In this document: piece after piece, positions 10,387 through 21,338 of the stretch
Layout: each line of letters begins with the position of its first letter
Numbering within the stretch: position 1 is the first letter of the stretch
Source: Corbicula japonica
Lineage: Eukaryota; Mollusca; Bivalvia; Venerida; Cyrenidae
Length of the DNA: 64,000 nt
Assembly (NCBI GenBank): GCA_038501625.1
Contig: JAZAYU010000115.1
Location: 1,828,934-1,892,933 of the forward strand
Direction of reading: 5' to 3'
Made by a program: the position numbers and the translations under genes
The notes under the pieces: generated by a model
Told to the model about the DNA's origin: nothing
What the model saw: only the letters and a program-made list of their open reading frames with translations
Databases searched by the model: none

Positions 10387-11050
10387 GGGCTGTTTAAAAA
10401 AATGGGTGGAAAAGTGAAAAAATAGTAAAAATTAAAGTTCATAAAAATTCCAAAATTTGTTTTTTTTGCTTATTGAACCTGAGTACACAACTGAAAAGAT
10501 TTTTGAAATCGGTCAACTGGTTGCTGAGATTTTGTCATTTGGGCTATTTGAAAAAAGGCAAGCGAAGTGAAAAAATGTAAAGAACTTAAGGTCATAAAAA
10601 GTCCAAAATGGCTCCTCCATAAGTTTGTACAGTGATTAAAATCAATCAAGTAATACTCAAATGTGGCAGAATAAAAATTTTATGGAGCTTTATTGACAAT
10701 ATAATTTCAATAGAGGTGATAATATTATATTTATTGCATCTAGAAACATTAAACTTAATGATGCATTAAACATTTCTTTAGTTCTATTAACCTTTAAAGT
10801 CCTATAAATTTATAAAGCGAAGATGTATTGCTTTTCTTCAGGTATTTTCCTATCTTCCATGCTTGACTTTTTTGTCACACTCCAGACAGTATTTGCCCAT
10901 TATTTTTAAATATTTTAACGGATGGTGCTATTTTGATGAAACTTCACAAATCTTTAAACGGCATCAGAGCTGCAACGTAGGAAAATGGAAGTAACTGCTG
11001 TACATTTTTATAACAGGAAAATACAAACCAGCCATTTTTTTGAAACAGCC
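10387..11050. mobile_element. DNA element E, copy E1
   Basis: The ends are inverted: GGCTGTTTAAAAAAATGGG at the left and, as complement of the right end, GGCTGTTTCAAAAAAATGGC. The 664-bp body recurs at 12559-13222 and, inverted and diverged, at 17313-21338. It carries one TGTCACACTCC word, which occurs several times in the third copy. No transposase and no clear target duplication. Confidence 0.7.
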
Positions 11051-11903
11051 ATTTATTTTTTTTTAAGAAAAAGTATTCAGATCTGGTTGTATTTTGTCAA
11101 ATATATAAAAATCGCTATCTATATCAGGAAAGCACAAATTAAAACAATCTTCGAGCGATTTCTTAAAATAATGTCGAAATTTTAAAGAAATTTGGGAACG
11201 TCTCTTGTTGTTTCTACTTTCGGTTTCAAGGTTAAAAAACAACAGCTAACATTTGTTTGACAGACGGACTCAATATTTTGTAGATACGTATATACGCTAT
11301 ATCAGTTTTGTGGTAACGAAACTTAGAATTGTTGAACGAAGAATACATGTAATGCGTAACGTGGCGACAGCGTGCATTTATTTTATGTTTTCCAGCGCGT
11401 TATATAGTTTTCTCAGTGAAATAAAAATGGTTTTAAACTGTGGAATACAATTATTATTTTCACTGTTTTTGCCTAACTACTTTTTAAGCTTATGACCTCT
11501 CTTTGGTACGCCATTGATGGCATGATGTTTCTGATGAACATGATATAAATTTAAATAAAATAAACTGTTGTTTTTTTCAGTTTCTTTCCGTAATAGTGAT
11601 AGATAAGCTGTTTGAAATACTTAAATCTGATATGAATTAAATAACTATTTTCTCGTGAAAATATCAGTTTCTGGAAATCATTCGTGAAATGATATTGATA
11701 TTTCACTGAAACAGACAAATATCCTCTATGTTTTCAGCGAACACTAACGTGTTTACAAGCATTCAGACAGAATGAGATCAGATGAAGTTCAGGGTAAGTT
11801 CTTTAGAATCATTACCTTTTATGCAAGAATTTCGTCATTGTAAGATCACCAATCCGTTGCGTCTAATACACTGAGGCGGTTTCGAATCACGACCTGTTAG
11901 TAG
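11051..11903. other. Body of the duplicated unit between E1 and H2
   Basis: An 80-codon frame (11253-11495) is preserved in both copies, but only because the copies are recent. No domain was recognised. Confidence 0.4.
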
Positions 11904-12127
11904 CAATATATCTTAGGCTGAAGGTTATAAAGCTGAGATTGGAAACCAGTCTCAAATCTCAAGCATCTGATTGGCTGAAATGGCGACTGAGCTTGGAAAC
12001 CAGCCTCAAATCTCAAGCATCTGATTGGCTGAAATGGCGACTGGTCGCCATTTCAGCCAATCAGATGCTTGAGATTTGAGCCGGTTTCCATGCTTAGTTT
12101 TATAACATTGGGCACAATATATCTTAG
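11904..12127. mobile_element. Hairpin MITE H2 with 13-bp flanking direct repeats
   Basis: CAATATATCTTAG lies at 11904-11916 and again at 12115-12127, directly bracketing the palindrome. This is good evidence that H inserts with a target duplication of about 9-13 bp. The left arm is present twice in tandem (54-bp unit GAAACCAGYCTCAAATCTC through GGCGACTG), the right arm once. Confidence 0.85.
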
Positions 12128-12558
12128 TGACGCATAGTAACTTTCAGTAAACACGTTTCGATAAAATGATAGAGAAACGCATATTTAATACTTGATCCTT
12201 CCAGCATCGCTAAAGGACCGTAAACTAGATATAAAAAAGTGAAACATCGAACTAACCGTTACTTGTTCCCATAGACTCTCTTTGTGCCTTCAGGTTCTAT
12301 TTTGATATCAAAAATATGAACAAGACTGTTTTGGAAAGGAAGAATATGTTGGTGTAAATCAGCAAAAATAATTGGTAATTTTGACAAATAATGCCGTTTA
12401 TTATCTTCGGTTTATTTCACTTTACGACAATTAGTACTATGTGAATGCTAGTATTTCTAGCGGGTTAAAGGGAAGGCAAACATTGTAAACGGCAAAAACA
12501 TTTTCAAATAAAAAATGAATTTTGGCTATATAACTTTTTCCGGCCGCGTTTTAGAAAA

Positions 12559-13222
12559 GGGCTGTTTAAAAAAATGGGTGGAAAAGTGAAAAAATAGTAA
12601 AAATTAAAGTTCATAAAAATTCCAAAATTTGTTTTTTTTGCTTATTGAACCTGAGTACACAACTGAAAAGATTTTTGAAATCGGTCAACTGGTTGCTGAG
12701 ATTTTGTCATTTGGGCTATTTGAAAAAAGGCAAGCGAAGTGAAAAAATGTAAAGAACTTAAGGTCATAAAAAGTCCAAAATGGCTCCTCCATAAGTTTGT
12801 ACAGTGATTAAAATCAATCAAGTAATACTCAAATGTGGCAGAATAAAAATTTTATGGAGCTTTATTGACAATATAATTTCAATAGAGGTGATAATATTAT
12901 ATTTATTGCATCTAGAAACATTAAACTTAATGATGCATTAAACATTTCTTTAGTTCTATTAACCTTTAAAGTCCTATAAATTTATAAAGCAAAGATGTAT
13001 TGCTTTTCTTCAGGTATTTTCCTATCTTCCATGCTTGACTTTTTTGTCACACTCCAGACAGTATTTGCCCATTATTTTTAAATATTTTAACGGATGGTGC
13101 TATTTTGATGAAACTTCACAAATCTTTAAACGGCATCAGAGCTGCAACGTAGGAAAATGGAAGTAACTGCTGTACATTTTTATAACAGGAAAATACAAAC
13201 CAGCCATTTTTTTGAAACAGCC
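12559..13222. mobile_element. DNA element E, copy E2
   Basis: Tandem-duplicated counterpart of E1 at an offset of 2172, with the same GGCTGTTT termini. Confidence 0.7.
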
Positions 13223-14076
13223 ATTTATTTTTTTTTAAGAAAAAGTATTCAAATCTGGTTGTATTTTGTCAAACATATAAAAATCGCTATCTATATCAGG
13301 AAAGCACAAATTAAAACAATCTTCGAGCGATTTCTTAAAATAATGTCGAAATTTTAAAGAAATTTGGGAACGTCTCTTGTTGTTTCTACTTTCGGTTTCA
13401 AGGTTAAAAAACAACAGCTAACATTTGTTTGACAGACGGACTCAATATTTTGTAGATACGTATATACGCTATATCAGTTTTGTGGTAACGAAACTTAGAA
13501 TTGTTGAACGAAGAATACATGTAATGCGTAACGTGGCGACAGCGTGCATTTATTTTATGTTTTCCAGCGCGTTATATAGTTTTCTCAGTGAAATAAAAAT
13601 GGTTTTAAACTGTGGAATACAATTATTATTTTCACTGTTTTTGCCTAACTACTTTTTAAGCTTATGACCTCTCTTTGGTACGCCATTGATGGCATGATGT
13701 TTCTGATGAACATGATATAAATTTAAATAAAATAAACTGTTGTTTTTTTTCAGTTTCTTTCCGTAATAGTGATAGATAAGCTGTTTGAAATACTTAAATC
13801 TGATATGAATTAAATAACTATTTTCTCGTGAAAATATCAGTTTCTGGAAATCATTCGTGAAATGATATTGATATTTCACTGAAACAGACAAATATCCTCT
13901 ATGTTTTCAGCGAACACTAACGTGTTTACAAGCATTCAGACAGAATGAGATCAGATGAAGTTCAGGGTAAGTTCTTTAGAATCATTACCTTTTATGCAAG
14001 AATTTCGTCATTGTAAGATCACCAATCCGTTGCGTCTAATACACTGAGGCGGTTTCGAATCACGACCTGTTAGTAG

Positions 14077-14354
14077 CAATATATCTTAGGCTGAAGGTTA
14101 TAAAGCTGAGATTGGAAACCAGTCTCAAATCTCAAGCATCTGATTGGCTGAAATGGCGACTGAGCTTGGAAACCAGCCTCAAATCTCAAGCATCTGATTG
14201 GCTGAAATGGCGACTGAGCTTGGAAACCAGCCTCAAATCTCAAGCATCTGATTGGCTGAAATGGCGACTGGTCGCCATTTCAGCCAATCAGATGCTTGAG
14301 ATTTGAGCCGGTTTCCATGCTTAGTTTTATAACATTGGGCACAATATATCTTAG
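14077..14354. mobile_element. Hairpin MITE H3 with three tandem left arms
   Basis: The same CAATATATCTTAG repeats bracket the element at 14077-14089 and 14342-14354. The left arm appears three times (14109-14162, 14163-14216, 14217-14270) before the single right arm. A 64-codon frame across it encodes the repeat SLETSLKSQASDWLKWRL and is an artefact of the arms. Confidence 0.9.
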
Positions 14355-14587
14355 TGACGCATAGTAACTTTCAGTAAACACGTTTCGATAAAATGATAGA
14401 GAAACGCATATTTAATACTTGATCCTTCCAGCATCGCTAAAGGACCGTAAACTAGATATAAAAAAGTGAAACATCGAACTAACCGTTACTTGTTCCCATA
14501 GACTCTCTTTGTGCCTTCAGGTTCTATTTTGATATCAAAAATATGAACAAGACTGTTTTGGAAAGGAAGAATATGTTGGTGTAAATC

Positions 14588-14880
14588 TTACGGAAATCAG
14601 TGCACTGCAATAGCGCTAGAAGTATTTGTTTATGCTGGATTTCATATCTGAATTTGCAAATAAATATTACAAACATTAAATGGAGAATTAGATGATTTAC
14701 GATTTCTATAGAGGTTTGAAAATATCTACCAGTCATAGTGTACAGCTACGTGGGTGTTGCTGTTTTAGCTGCGTTGTGTTTGTCTGCTCTCTTATTCCAT
14801 GATTTCTTTATTTACAGACACATTAGCATTTATTCCCACAGAAAATGATGAGCTTCGGAATGAAGACTTTTCGCATTTTA
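14588..14880. other. Unassigned interval
   Basis: Only chance frames. Nothing recognised before the Tc1 remnant. Confidence 0.4.
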
Positions 14881-14919
14881 CTTTTTAAAAAGTAAATCTA
14901 ATATTACCCCCACAATCAC

Positions 14920-15735
14920 ATATTTAGACAGGGAAGAGATCCGGTGATCCTGCAGGCCACTGCAACACATTGACGTTATGGGTGCGTAAAATGTTCTGGG
15001 TATGCCTGGCAGTGTGTGGACGGGCATTATCACGTTGGAAAACTCCAACGTTACGTTGTTGCAAATACGGTACAACAACAGGCTGGATGATTTTGAGCAG
15101 TGAGATTACCAGGCACCATGACGGGATCAGTCTTCTCATCACGGTGTTTGCCAGCCCAAACCATCATGTTACAACCCCATTACGGTCACGTTCGACGACA
15201 TTATCTTGGTCCAGCCTCACCCCTTGTCTTCGAACCCTGCCAGCAGCAAATGACACGTTAAACCTCGATTCGTCTTAAAAACAGAACGTCGCGCCATTGC
15301 CTGCGTGTCCAGTTCGGATGAACCCTGGCTCATTGGCGTCTTCTTTCACGGTGTTGCAACGTCCTTCAGCGGAATGCCAACGTAGGAACGCCACGCTGTC
15401 AATCCAGCGGCCCGTAGCCTATTTCTTACCGTCTTATCGCAAATTCTTGTGCCAATGGCATTCCTCAGCAAACGACCTAACTTTCGACTTGAAAAAAATC
15501 TATTGCGTGGAGACGACGATGTGAGAAAACGGTCTTCCTGCTGCGTGGTTTTACGAGATCTGCCTGATAAGCTACGTTCCCAGTTTGCTGAAATCTGTTA
15601 CTCAGTCGACATATTGTCGATTCGTGGCAATGGAAGTGCCGAACAACGTCTCTTGCCGATATGCCAGCGGTAATCATTCCGATGGCTCTCTAACATTGCT
15701 CTTATGTCATTCCAGGCCGACGTCCCATCATTGAT
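14920..15735 (-). pseudogene. Decayed Tc1/mariner-like transposase
   Basis: Read on the minus strand. The N-terminus begins near 15732 with GRRPGMT and continues, after stops, into the helix-turn-helix region (15477-15677: MITAGISARDVVRHFHCHES, then STICRLSNRFQQTG), as in Tc1-type cut-and-paste transposases. The catalytic core follows in pieces: a DESRFNV segment near 15255-15275 holds the first Asp; FQRDNARPHTARHTQ near 15020-15050 holds the second; the WPAGSPDLFP block near 14945-14960 is followed by a stop where the family has NPIEHLWD, so the third acidic residue is lost. At least one frameshift (near 15275) and several stops make the copy dead. Terminal inverted repeats were not found by eye. 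The gene would have encoded a nuclear DDE enzyme moving the element between TA sites. Confidence 0.85.
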
Positions 15736-15759
15736 TTTCAAAGATTTTTTTTCACTTTT

Positions 15760-16395
15760 GATATGACGATAAGAAAGCTATCGAATCGTGTACTTTGTGT
15801 CCCGCGGAGGATTGTACGTTTTGCTATGCACATACTGCACAGAAGTTTCGTGAAAGTTACGTTTCATGCTCACATAATGGTGTAGATAAAAAAAAGCGAA
15901 ATCATGTTGCCAATGGGTTGGCACAATAGGTCAATACGGGAACGTTGTAGTCACATTGATTTATAGACGAAAACCGAAGTCGTAAAAAACTTGCTAAACG
16001 TTTTTCCATCATTATATATTGGGCCTATTTGATTTCATGTTTATATATTTCATTTCATTTCAATATACGAGTGCACAAAAAATGCATTTTTTTCATGTGA
16101 CAGGATTGCGATGATGGATCAAAGAATGGTAAATGCGTATATTATAATCGTTAAGATTGTATCGATGCAAAACGCATATCATTACAAACTGTTTAAGTAA
16201 ACCTTTTAATATTAACAATGATTCAAAGAAATGCTTAATATGAACTAAGACACTGCCTCAATGCGAGCTCATGAGTTAATAAACCAAAAGGAAAAGAAAA
16301 ACGCTTATATTTGGGTTGTTACACTTCAACAACAAGCAATACATCTTACTGTCTTTACTCTGATTATAACACTTAAAATTAACTGTAGATTTCAT
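15760..16395. other. Unassigned interval 5' of the Tc1 remnant
   Basis: It may contain the decayed 5' end of the Tc1-like element, but no matching terminus was found on the other side. Confidence 0.35.
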
Positions 16396-16401
16396 GTCAG
16401 G

Positions 16402-16475
16402 CGGTCTCGGTAGCTCAGTTGGTAGAGCATCACCATGTTAAAATGGATCTAAGGTTCGAATCCTGGTCAAGTTTA
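16402..16475 (+). tRNA. tRNA-like sequence, probably pseudogene or SINE head
   Basis: A perfect-looking box A (TAGCTCAGTTGG, 16411-16422) is followed 30 bp later by box B (GGTTCGAATCC, 16453-16463), with a GCTC...GAGC D-stem. The anticodon arm folds only as CCAT...ATGG around a six-base loop, and the acceptor ends do not pair, so a working tRNA is unlikely. Confidence 0.6.
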
Positions 16476-16479
16476 CTAC

Positions 16480-17312
16480 TTTTGGATGGATTTAACCTTC
16501 ACTTTTTTTTCAAAGTCATCATATTTTATGATAAATAGTTTGTTGCGACAAGATGCTTTTCGCTTTGAATAATTGAGTAAACTTATTTTTAGTTTTGCAG
16601 CATTTTGGTCCTAGTAAGTGTTGTCTGCATGTTTCATTTATTAAAACTTGTAAATAAATACAAAATGAACCATAACCAAGTGTTAATGATTCATGTATTA
16701 CTGTATATAAAAATTAATTATGTTAAAATGTGTGTCATTAGTTAGAGGGAAAGGATCTTGAATTTTAGAAATATCACAACTTGAGTATTTTTTCTATTTA
16801 TTTGTTAATTAAGCGTGTTATTCTTCCAATGCATTGAGATTTTTGCAGACAATTTTCAATTCTAAATGTATTTTCATACCAAATACCAAATTTTTTTAGC
16901 ATATTTCAGTTTAACCATCATTGATGTGTAAAGAAATTTCTGGGTTCTTTTTGTGTTTCTTATTTGGCACAGTGTGTTCGATCGGTGTTGAGTTTATGCA
17001 GTTTACAATGGGTCGAAGTGTCGCAAATATTTGACAAAAACATGTAAAACTTATTGAAATCTACCTGAAAACATTCTAAAAGATCTGTCTGGAAGCATTA
17101 ATCTGTTAGTTTACTGGCACGGACACAAATGTAGAGCTCTGGTGTTTTGACAGTCTCTGGTTTTATTTGATAGTTGTGTCATGTCGTCATATGTATATTT
17201 TTATTTAAAAAACAAACATATAAAGAAGGCATTCTCTCATTTTTGTAACAAATGCAATACGTTGACTATGCTTCTTATATACAAAATAAATATAAATAAA
17301 TCACTGTTCAAG
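16480..17312. other. Unassigned AT-rich interval
   Basis: No repeat partner or domain recognised. A short frame (17181-17420) crosses into element E3 and is chance. Confidence 0.4.
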
Positions 17313-18398
17313 GGCTGTTTCAAAAAAATGGCTGGTTTGGGTTTTTCTGTTATAAAAATGTACAACAAACAGTTACTTCCATTTTCCTACTTTACAGAGG
17401 TGTGTCATCATGCCCTTTAAAGATTTGTCAAGTTTCATCAAAATAGCACCTACCGTTAAAAAATATTCTAAAATAATGGGCAAAAATGTCAGGAGTATGT
17501 CAAAAAAGTGTGACACTTTTAAAAATCACATTTGATCAGACCGCCATTTTACAAAAAACCTTGAATAAACTGACAAGTTTTATTATTGTTTTAGTAAAAG
17601 GTGCATTTATTAGGCATCAACTAATGATAAAATTAAGCATATTATACTGCAAGTAATCAAAATTAATGCTATTAAGTCGTTGCGTGGTAGATAAGAAAAT
17701 ACCTCAAGAAAATCAATACATCTTTGCTTTATAAATTTATATGACTTTAAAGATTCATAGTACGAAAGAAATGATTTGGGTATCATTAATTTTAATGTTT
17801 CTAGATGCAGTAATTATAATATTATCACATCTATTGAAATTTATTTGTCTGCAGATCCATTCAGAAAATATCAGCTAAATTTGTCAGGAGTGTGACATCA
17901 TGCACATATTGCAATTATATTCTGTCAACATACCCTGTACATGAAAACAAGAGCATGTTTTTTCCTAAAAGTCTATGTCATGTTTTGTTTAATTGTCACA
18001 AACAGGAATGGCCTTAGTGAAACATTTTTGAGTACACTGCACTTATGTGGTTGTCAGGAGTGTGACGCACTTTCTTAAAAATATTATTTTTTATCTTTAT
18101 GCCATACCACAAGTTCTAAAACACTTATATTTTATGCTTCAACATGTATTTTAACAGAAATGCACATTTAAGTAATAAGAAACAGTAATAATTGTATTTT
18201 AAGTACATAAATTAAAATTCTTGTGATTTATTTAATATTGGTCAATAAAGCTCCATAAAACTTTTATTCTGCCACATATGAGTATAACTTGATTGATTTA
18301 GATCACTGTAAAGACTGTACAAACATATGGAGCAACCAGTTTGGACTTTTTATGAACTTAAATACTTTACTTTTTTCACTTGCTATTGTTTTCAAATA

Positions 18399-18717
18399 TC
18401 CCCTTCTTTTTGTAATGAGATGTTTTTAGAAGACTGTAGTATTACCTTAGATAAATCTATGAAAAAATATGAACATATTGTAATAATTGAAGATTTAAAC
18501 TACAATTTACTTGATGGAAACAAAAGCCAATCTTTGATAAGTGTCTGTGATATCTTTGCAATTGAAAATATCATAAAAGAACCTACCTGTTTTACAAAAA
18601 ATTCTGATCCAAGTCTCTTAGATGTTATTTTAATAAACAATCCTCTTCTGATGGGTAAAACATGTAATTTTAACTGTGGGATAAGTGATTATTGGGGTAC
18701 AGTTTAAAAAGTGTATA
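18399..18717 (+). pseudogene. LINE A endonuclease, C-terminal part
   Basis: Part of an APE-type endonuclease, the enzyme that nicks target DNA for LINE insertion. Visible motifs are a EDLNYNLLD segment at the place of the catalytic GDxN block (Gly replaced), PSLLDVILINNP, and CNFNCGISDY at the place of the SDH block. His is replaced by Tyr, so the copy is catalytically dead. The first third of the domain is missing. The reading continues one frame over as QFKKCIPVKQQQF before the minus-strand LINE begins, and its partner resumes at 20388. There is no start codon of its own, because the copy is 5'-truncated. Confidence 0.75.
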
Positions 18718-18737
18718 CCAGTTAAACAGCAACAATT

Positions 18738-20387
18738 TATTAATTCAAGTTTCAAGTTTTTTATTCAGCTCTCGGCAAAGTTATGCCTTTGGCTCATGAA
18801 ACAGTCATACAAAATACAGCAATCACATAAACTATCACAAAATAGCAGCACGAACAACATGCATACATACAATATACAAACATTTTAGCAATATAATATC
18901 GTGAATTACAATACAAGAAACAGTTACACAATTTCAAGGATACAAGAATGTGTTTTAAAAGCCTCTCTTAAGAATTTACATATGTTTAGAATAGTACACT
19001 TATTTTTAGATGACATTAGTGTTACAAATCTGTTTTTGGTGGGCCATGACGTTACCTTAAAATATTTTGACCTAATATCCGAATATCTGTTACAACATAA
19101 AAGAAAATGAAATTCAGATTCAACAACATTTTGAGTACATAACTGACAAATTCTTTCATTTCTGGTGGTTCCAGTATACCTGCCAGTTTCGATTGCAAGG
19201 GTATGTGAACATAATCTGAAACATGCCATTAATTTACACAACCTTTCGTTTTTAACTATACTAAGATAATCTTCAAACCCAAATACAGTTTTATACAATC
19301 TATAATATTCTAATTTTGACATAGAATTGATACCTTCATTCCAGTTTTGTATAAACTGATCTCTAATGCGCTGTTTTAGTATTGGATAATAGTTAGCTTG
19401 AACGTTAAATTCATTATGTAAAAATGGGAATCCTAAGTTGTTCACAAAATCAGACATTCTTTTACACCAGTTATTATAATTAGAGTTTACTTGATCAGTA
19501 TATATATTACAAATAGGAGAGTGAACGTTCTTTTTTATTTTTAGCCAAAATTTAATTGCCCTTTCTTTTGCTACCAAATAAAGTGGAAATCTTCCCAGTT
19601 CACCATAAACTGCGTAGTTTGGGGTTTGGGCTTTTACACCTAGCAAAGATTTACAAAACTTAATATGTATTTTTTCAATGTCTTTGAAATTATATACTCC
19701 CCAAACTTCTGATCCATATAGCAAGATTGGTGCAACCATGCAATCAAAAAGGTATAACTTGGTTTTAATGTCAAACTTAACTCTTTCGAAAAGGGATAAC
19801 AAACTGTAATAAGCTTTTAATGCCTGATCTGATAGGGCTTTTGTAGCGTGAATCATATTTCCAGTGTAGTGAAATTTAATACCTAGGTAGGTAAAACAAT
19901 CTACTTGCTCAATAACATTTCCGTTTATAAAAATTTCAGCACGGTAAGTCTCTTTTCTGCTTTCAAAAACACAAAGTTTAGTTTTAGATACATTAATTTT
20001 AAGTCCCCATTTCTGGGAATACTGCTATAAATGATCAACTTGTGCTTGTAAACTCACAGGATTGGTTGTAAAAAGTACAATATCATCTGCAAATAGGATT
20101 AAATACATGGAAAGTAGTTCGATATCAGTGTCAGATAATTCATTTACATTAATATTTTTAACAATGTCATTTATAAATAAAATAAAAAGCAAGGGAGATA
20201 ATGGCTCCCCTTGTTTCACACCAAGGGTAACATCGAAAAATTCTGACATATTAAGATTCGAGCCTATTTTTACACATGCTTTTACATTTTTATATAACGA
20301 TTTAATCATGTTAAGCATTTTGCAACTAACACCAGCTTCGACCAATTTAACCCACATTGGAGCTTCAAAAATGTTGATACTGAGCGT
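18738..20387 (-). mobile_element. Minus-strand LINE A', 5'-truncated, nested in LINE A
   Basis: Its 3' end lies at the left: complement AATAAAAAACTTGAAACTTG, with a tandem ACTTGAA tail near 18745-18760. Coding sequence follows rightwards to about 20390, where it is cut within the RT, just after the catalytic first block. The host LINE A reading frame ends immediately before it (about 18737) and resumes immediately after it (FQEDLN at 20388). A clear target duplication was not seen. Confidence 0.8.
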
Positions 20388-20393
20388 TTTCAA
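18924..20393 (-). pseudogene. LINE A' reverse transcriptase, C-terminal half, one stop
   Basis: One reading frame of about 490 codons, broken only by a TAG at 20025-20027. Residues 50-125 hold RT block B (GVKQGEPLSPLLF) and the catalytic FADD block C (LILFADDIVLF). After the stop come the SKTKLCVFES and YLGIKF segments of the thumb, the SDQALKAYYSL region, the GSEVWG block, and a C-terminal C-x2-C-x9-H-x3-C knuckle (CQLC...FHFLLC) near 19115-19170. The natural C-terminus seems present at 18924. The upstream fingers and first catalytic Asp are lost by 5' truncation. This is the least damaged LINE copy in the window, so probably the youngest. Confidence 0.88.
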
Positions 20394-21080
20394 GAGGATC
20401 TCAATTTGGAGATGTCAACATTGGTCTTAAACAATCAAGATGTAAATGTTTTATATAGTGATTTTAGTAGTTAATTTTATCAGTGGCAGACAAATATGCT
20501 CCCATTAAAAAGAAAAAGCTCTTACAAAAGCCAGTTCCCTTTATGAATAAAGTATTAAAACAAGCCATCTATAAGAAAAGAATGCTTCAAAACAAATTCT
20601 TGAAAAATAATTCTTCAAAAAACTGGGAGCTCTTTAGACAACAGAGAAATTTAGTAACAAAAATTCAGAGAAAATCTATAAATAATTATTTTATTGAAAG
20701 ATGCACTGGTGGATGCAAATCCCAAGACTTTTGGAAAACAGTGAAGCCTTTTTTGACAAACAAAGGAAATAATATACATAAAGATACTATTCTCTGTGAA
20801 AATAATAATTATTTAACAGACCAACAAGTATGTGAAATTTTTAATGATTTCTTTGTAAATGTTGGTCAAAATATTGGAAACCGATCTATCCCGGTTGATG
20901 ACTCACATCCAAGTATTGTAAATATTGTTTCAAACAGATCTTACCATGAAAAACTCTCTATTATAAATGTTCAAGAAAGTTTAATTCATAAGTAAATTGA
21001 CAAATTAAACAGTAAAAAAGCCACAGGCTATGATGGTATTTCTATCATATATGTTTCTGCTGAATAACTAAATGCTTGTT
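20388..21080 (+). pseudogene. LINE A linker and start of RT
   Basis: Continues LINE A after the nested insertion: FQEDLN near 20388, then a frame change, then VADKYAPIKKKK (20483) and a Lys/Asn-rich linker with QDFWKTVKPFL and a FNDFFVNVGQ segment typical of the region between endonuclease and RT. An in-frame stop follows at 20993-20995. KKATGYDGIS, the start of RT block 0/1, follows near 21015-21045. The RT then ends abruptly and the 3' untranslated tail begins, so fingers, palm and C-terminal knuckle are all absent. Confidence 0.8.
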
Positions 21081-21338
21081 ATTGTTTCTTGTTAATATTA
21101 TGTCGGTCAATAGCTATGCATAGCTAATGTTAACCTTTTTGTACAATACCGACTATAAATAAAAGTTTGTATCTTGTATCTTGTAGCCCAAATGACAATA
21201 TCTCAGCAACCAGTTTCAAAAATCTTTTCAGTTCTGTACTCAGATTCAATAAGCAAAAATACAGAATAATGTTTGGAATTTTTGTGAACTTTTATTTTTC
21301 ACTATTTTTTCACTTTTCCTGCCTTTTTTTGAAACAGC

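Larger units (their letters stand above)
10188..12359 (+). repeat. 2172-bp tandem duplication, copy 1
   Basis: It begins CAGCAAAAATAATTGG and is followed directly by a second copy that begins with the same word at 12360. Every landmark recurs at an offset of 2172 until the hairpin. Only a few single-base differences were noticed (for example AAGCGAAG/AAGCAAAG near 10818/12990), so the event is recent. The unit contains element E1 and hairpin MITE H2. Frames at 10985-11185 and 11253-11495 repeat in the second copy but resemble no protein I know. Confidence 0.95.
12360..14586 (+). repeat. Tandem duplication, copy 2
   Basis: Matches 10188-12359. It is 55 bp longer, from one extra T near 13740 and one extra 54-bp hairpin-arm unit at 14163-14216. 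It contains E2 and H3. After GGTGTAAATC at its end the sequence leaves the repeat. Confidence 0.95.
18399..21185 (+). mobile_element. Plus-strand LINE A, 5'-truncated, with internal insertion
   Basis: It inserted into E3. It starts abruptly inside the endonuclease domain, is split by a minus-strand LINE at about 18738-20387, resumes in the region between endonuclease and RT, then jumps from the start of the RT to a 3' tail. The tail ends ATAAATAAAAGTTTGTATC followed by TTGTATC heptamers (about 21165-21185). The missing RT body points to an internal deletion or template switch. Confidence 0.8.
17313..21338 (-). mobile_element. DNA element E, copy E3, interrupted by LINEs
   Basis: Inverted relative to E1/E2. 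Termini are GGCTGTTTCAAAAAAATGG at the left and GAAACAGC at the right. E sequence runs 17313-18398, stops inside TTTTCAAATA, and resumes at 21186 with GCCCAAATGACAATATCTC, exactly the next bases of the E1 consensus. This copy is longer than E1: extra blocks near 17450-17690 and 17880-18245 carry the word GTCAGGAGTGTGAC two more times. It may therefore be closer to a parent element, though no transposase was recognised. Confidence 0.75.

Noticed and set aside
10985..11495. Frames conserved between 10985-11495 and 13157-13667
   Set aside because: The whole 2.17-kb unit is almost identical, so conservation says nothing about coding. No domain is present.
14112..14306. 64-codon repeat peptide SLETSLKSQASDWLKWRL x3
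   Set aside because: It is the translation of tandem 54-bp hairpin-MITE arms, whose length happens to be a multiple of three.
14970..15673. Plus-strand frames of 74-102 codons
   Set aside because: Antisense shadows of the Tc1-like transposase.
20062..20430. 122-codon plus-strand frame opposite the LINE A' RT
   Set aside because: It is an antisense shadow of the reverse transcriptase.
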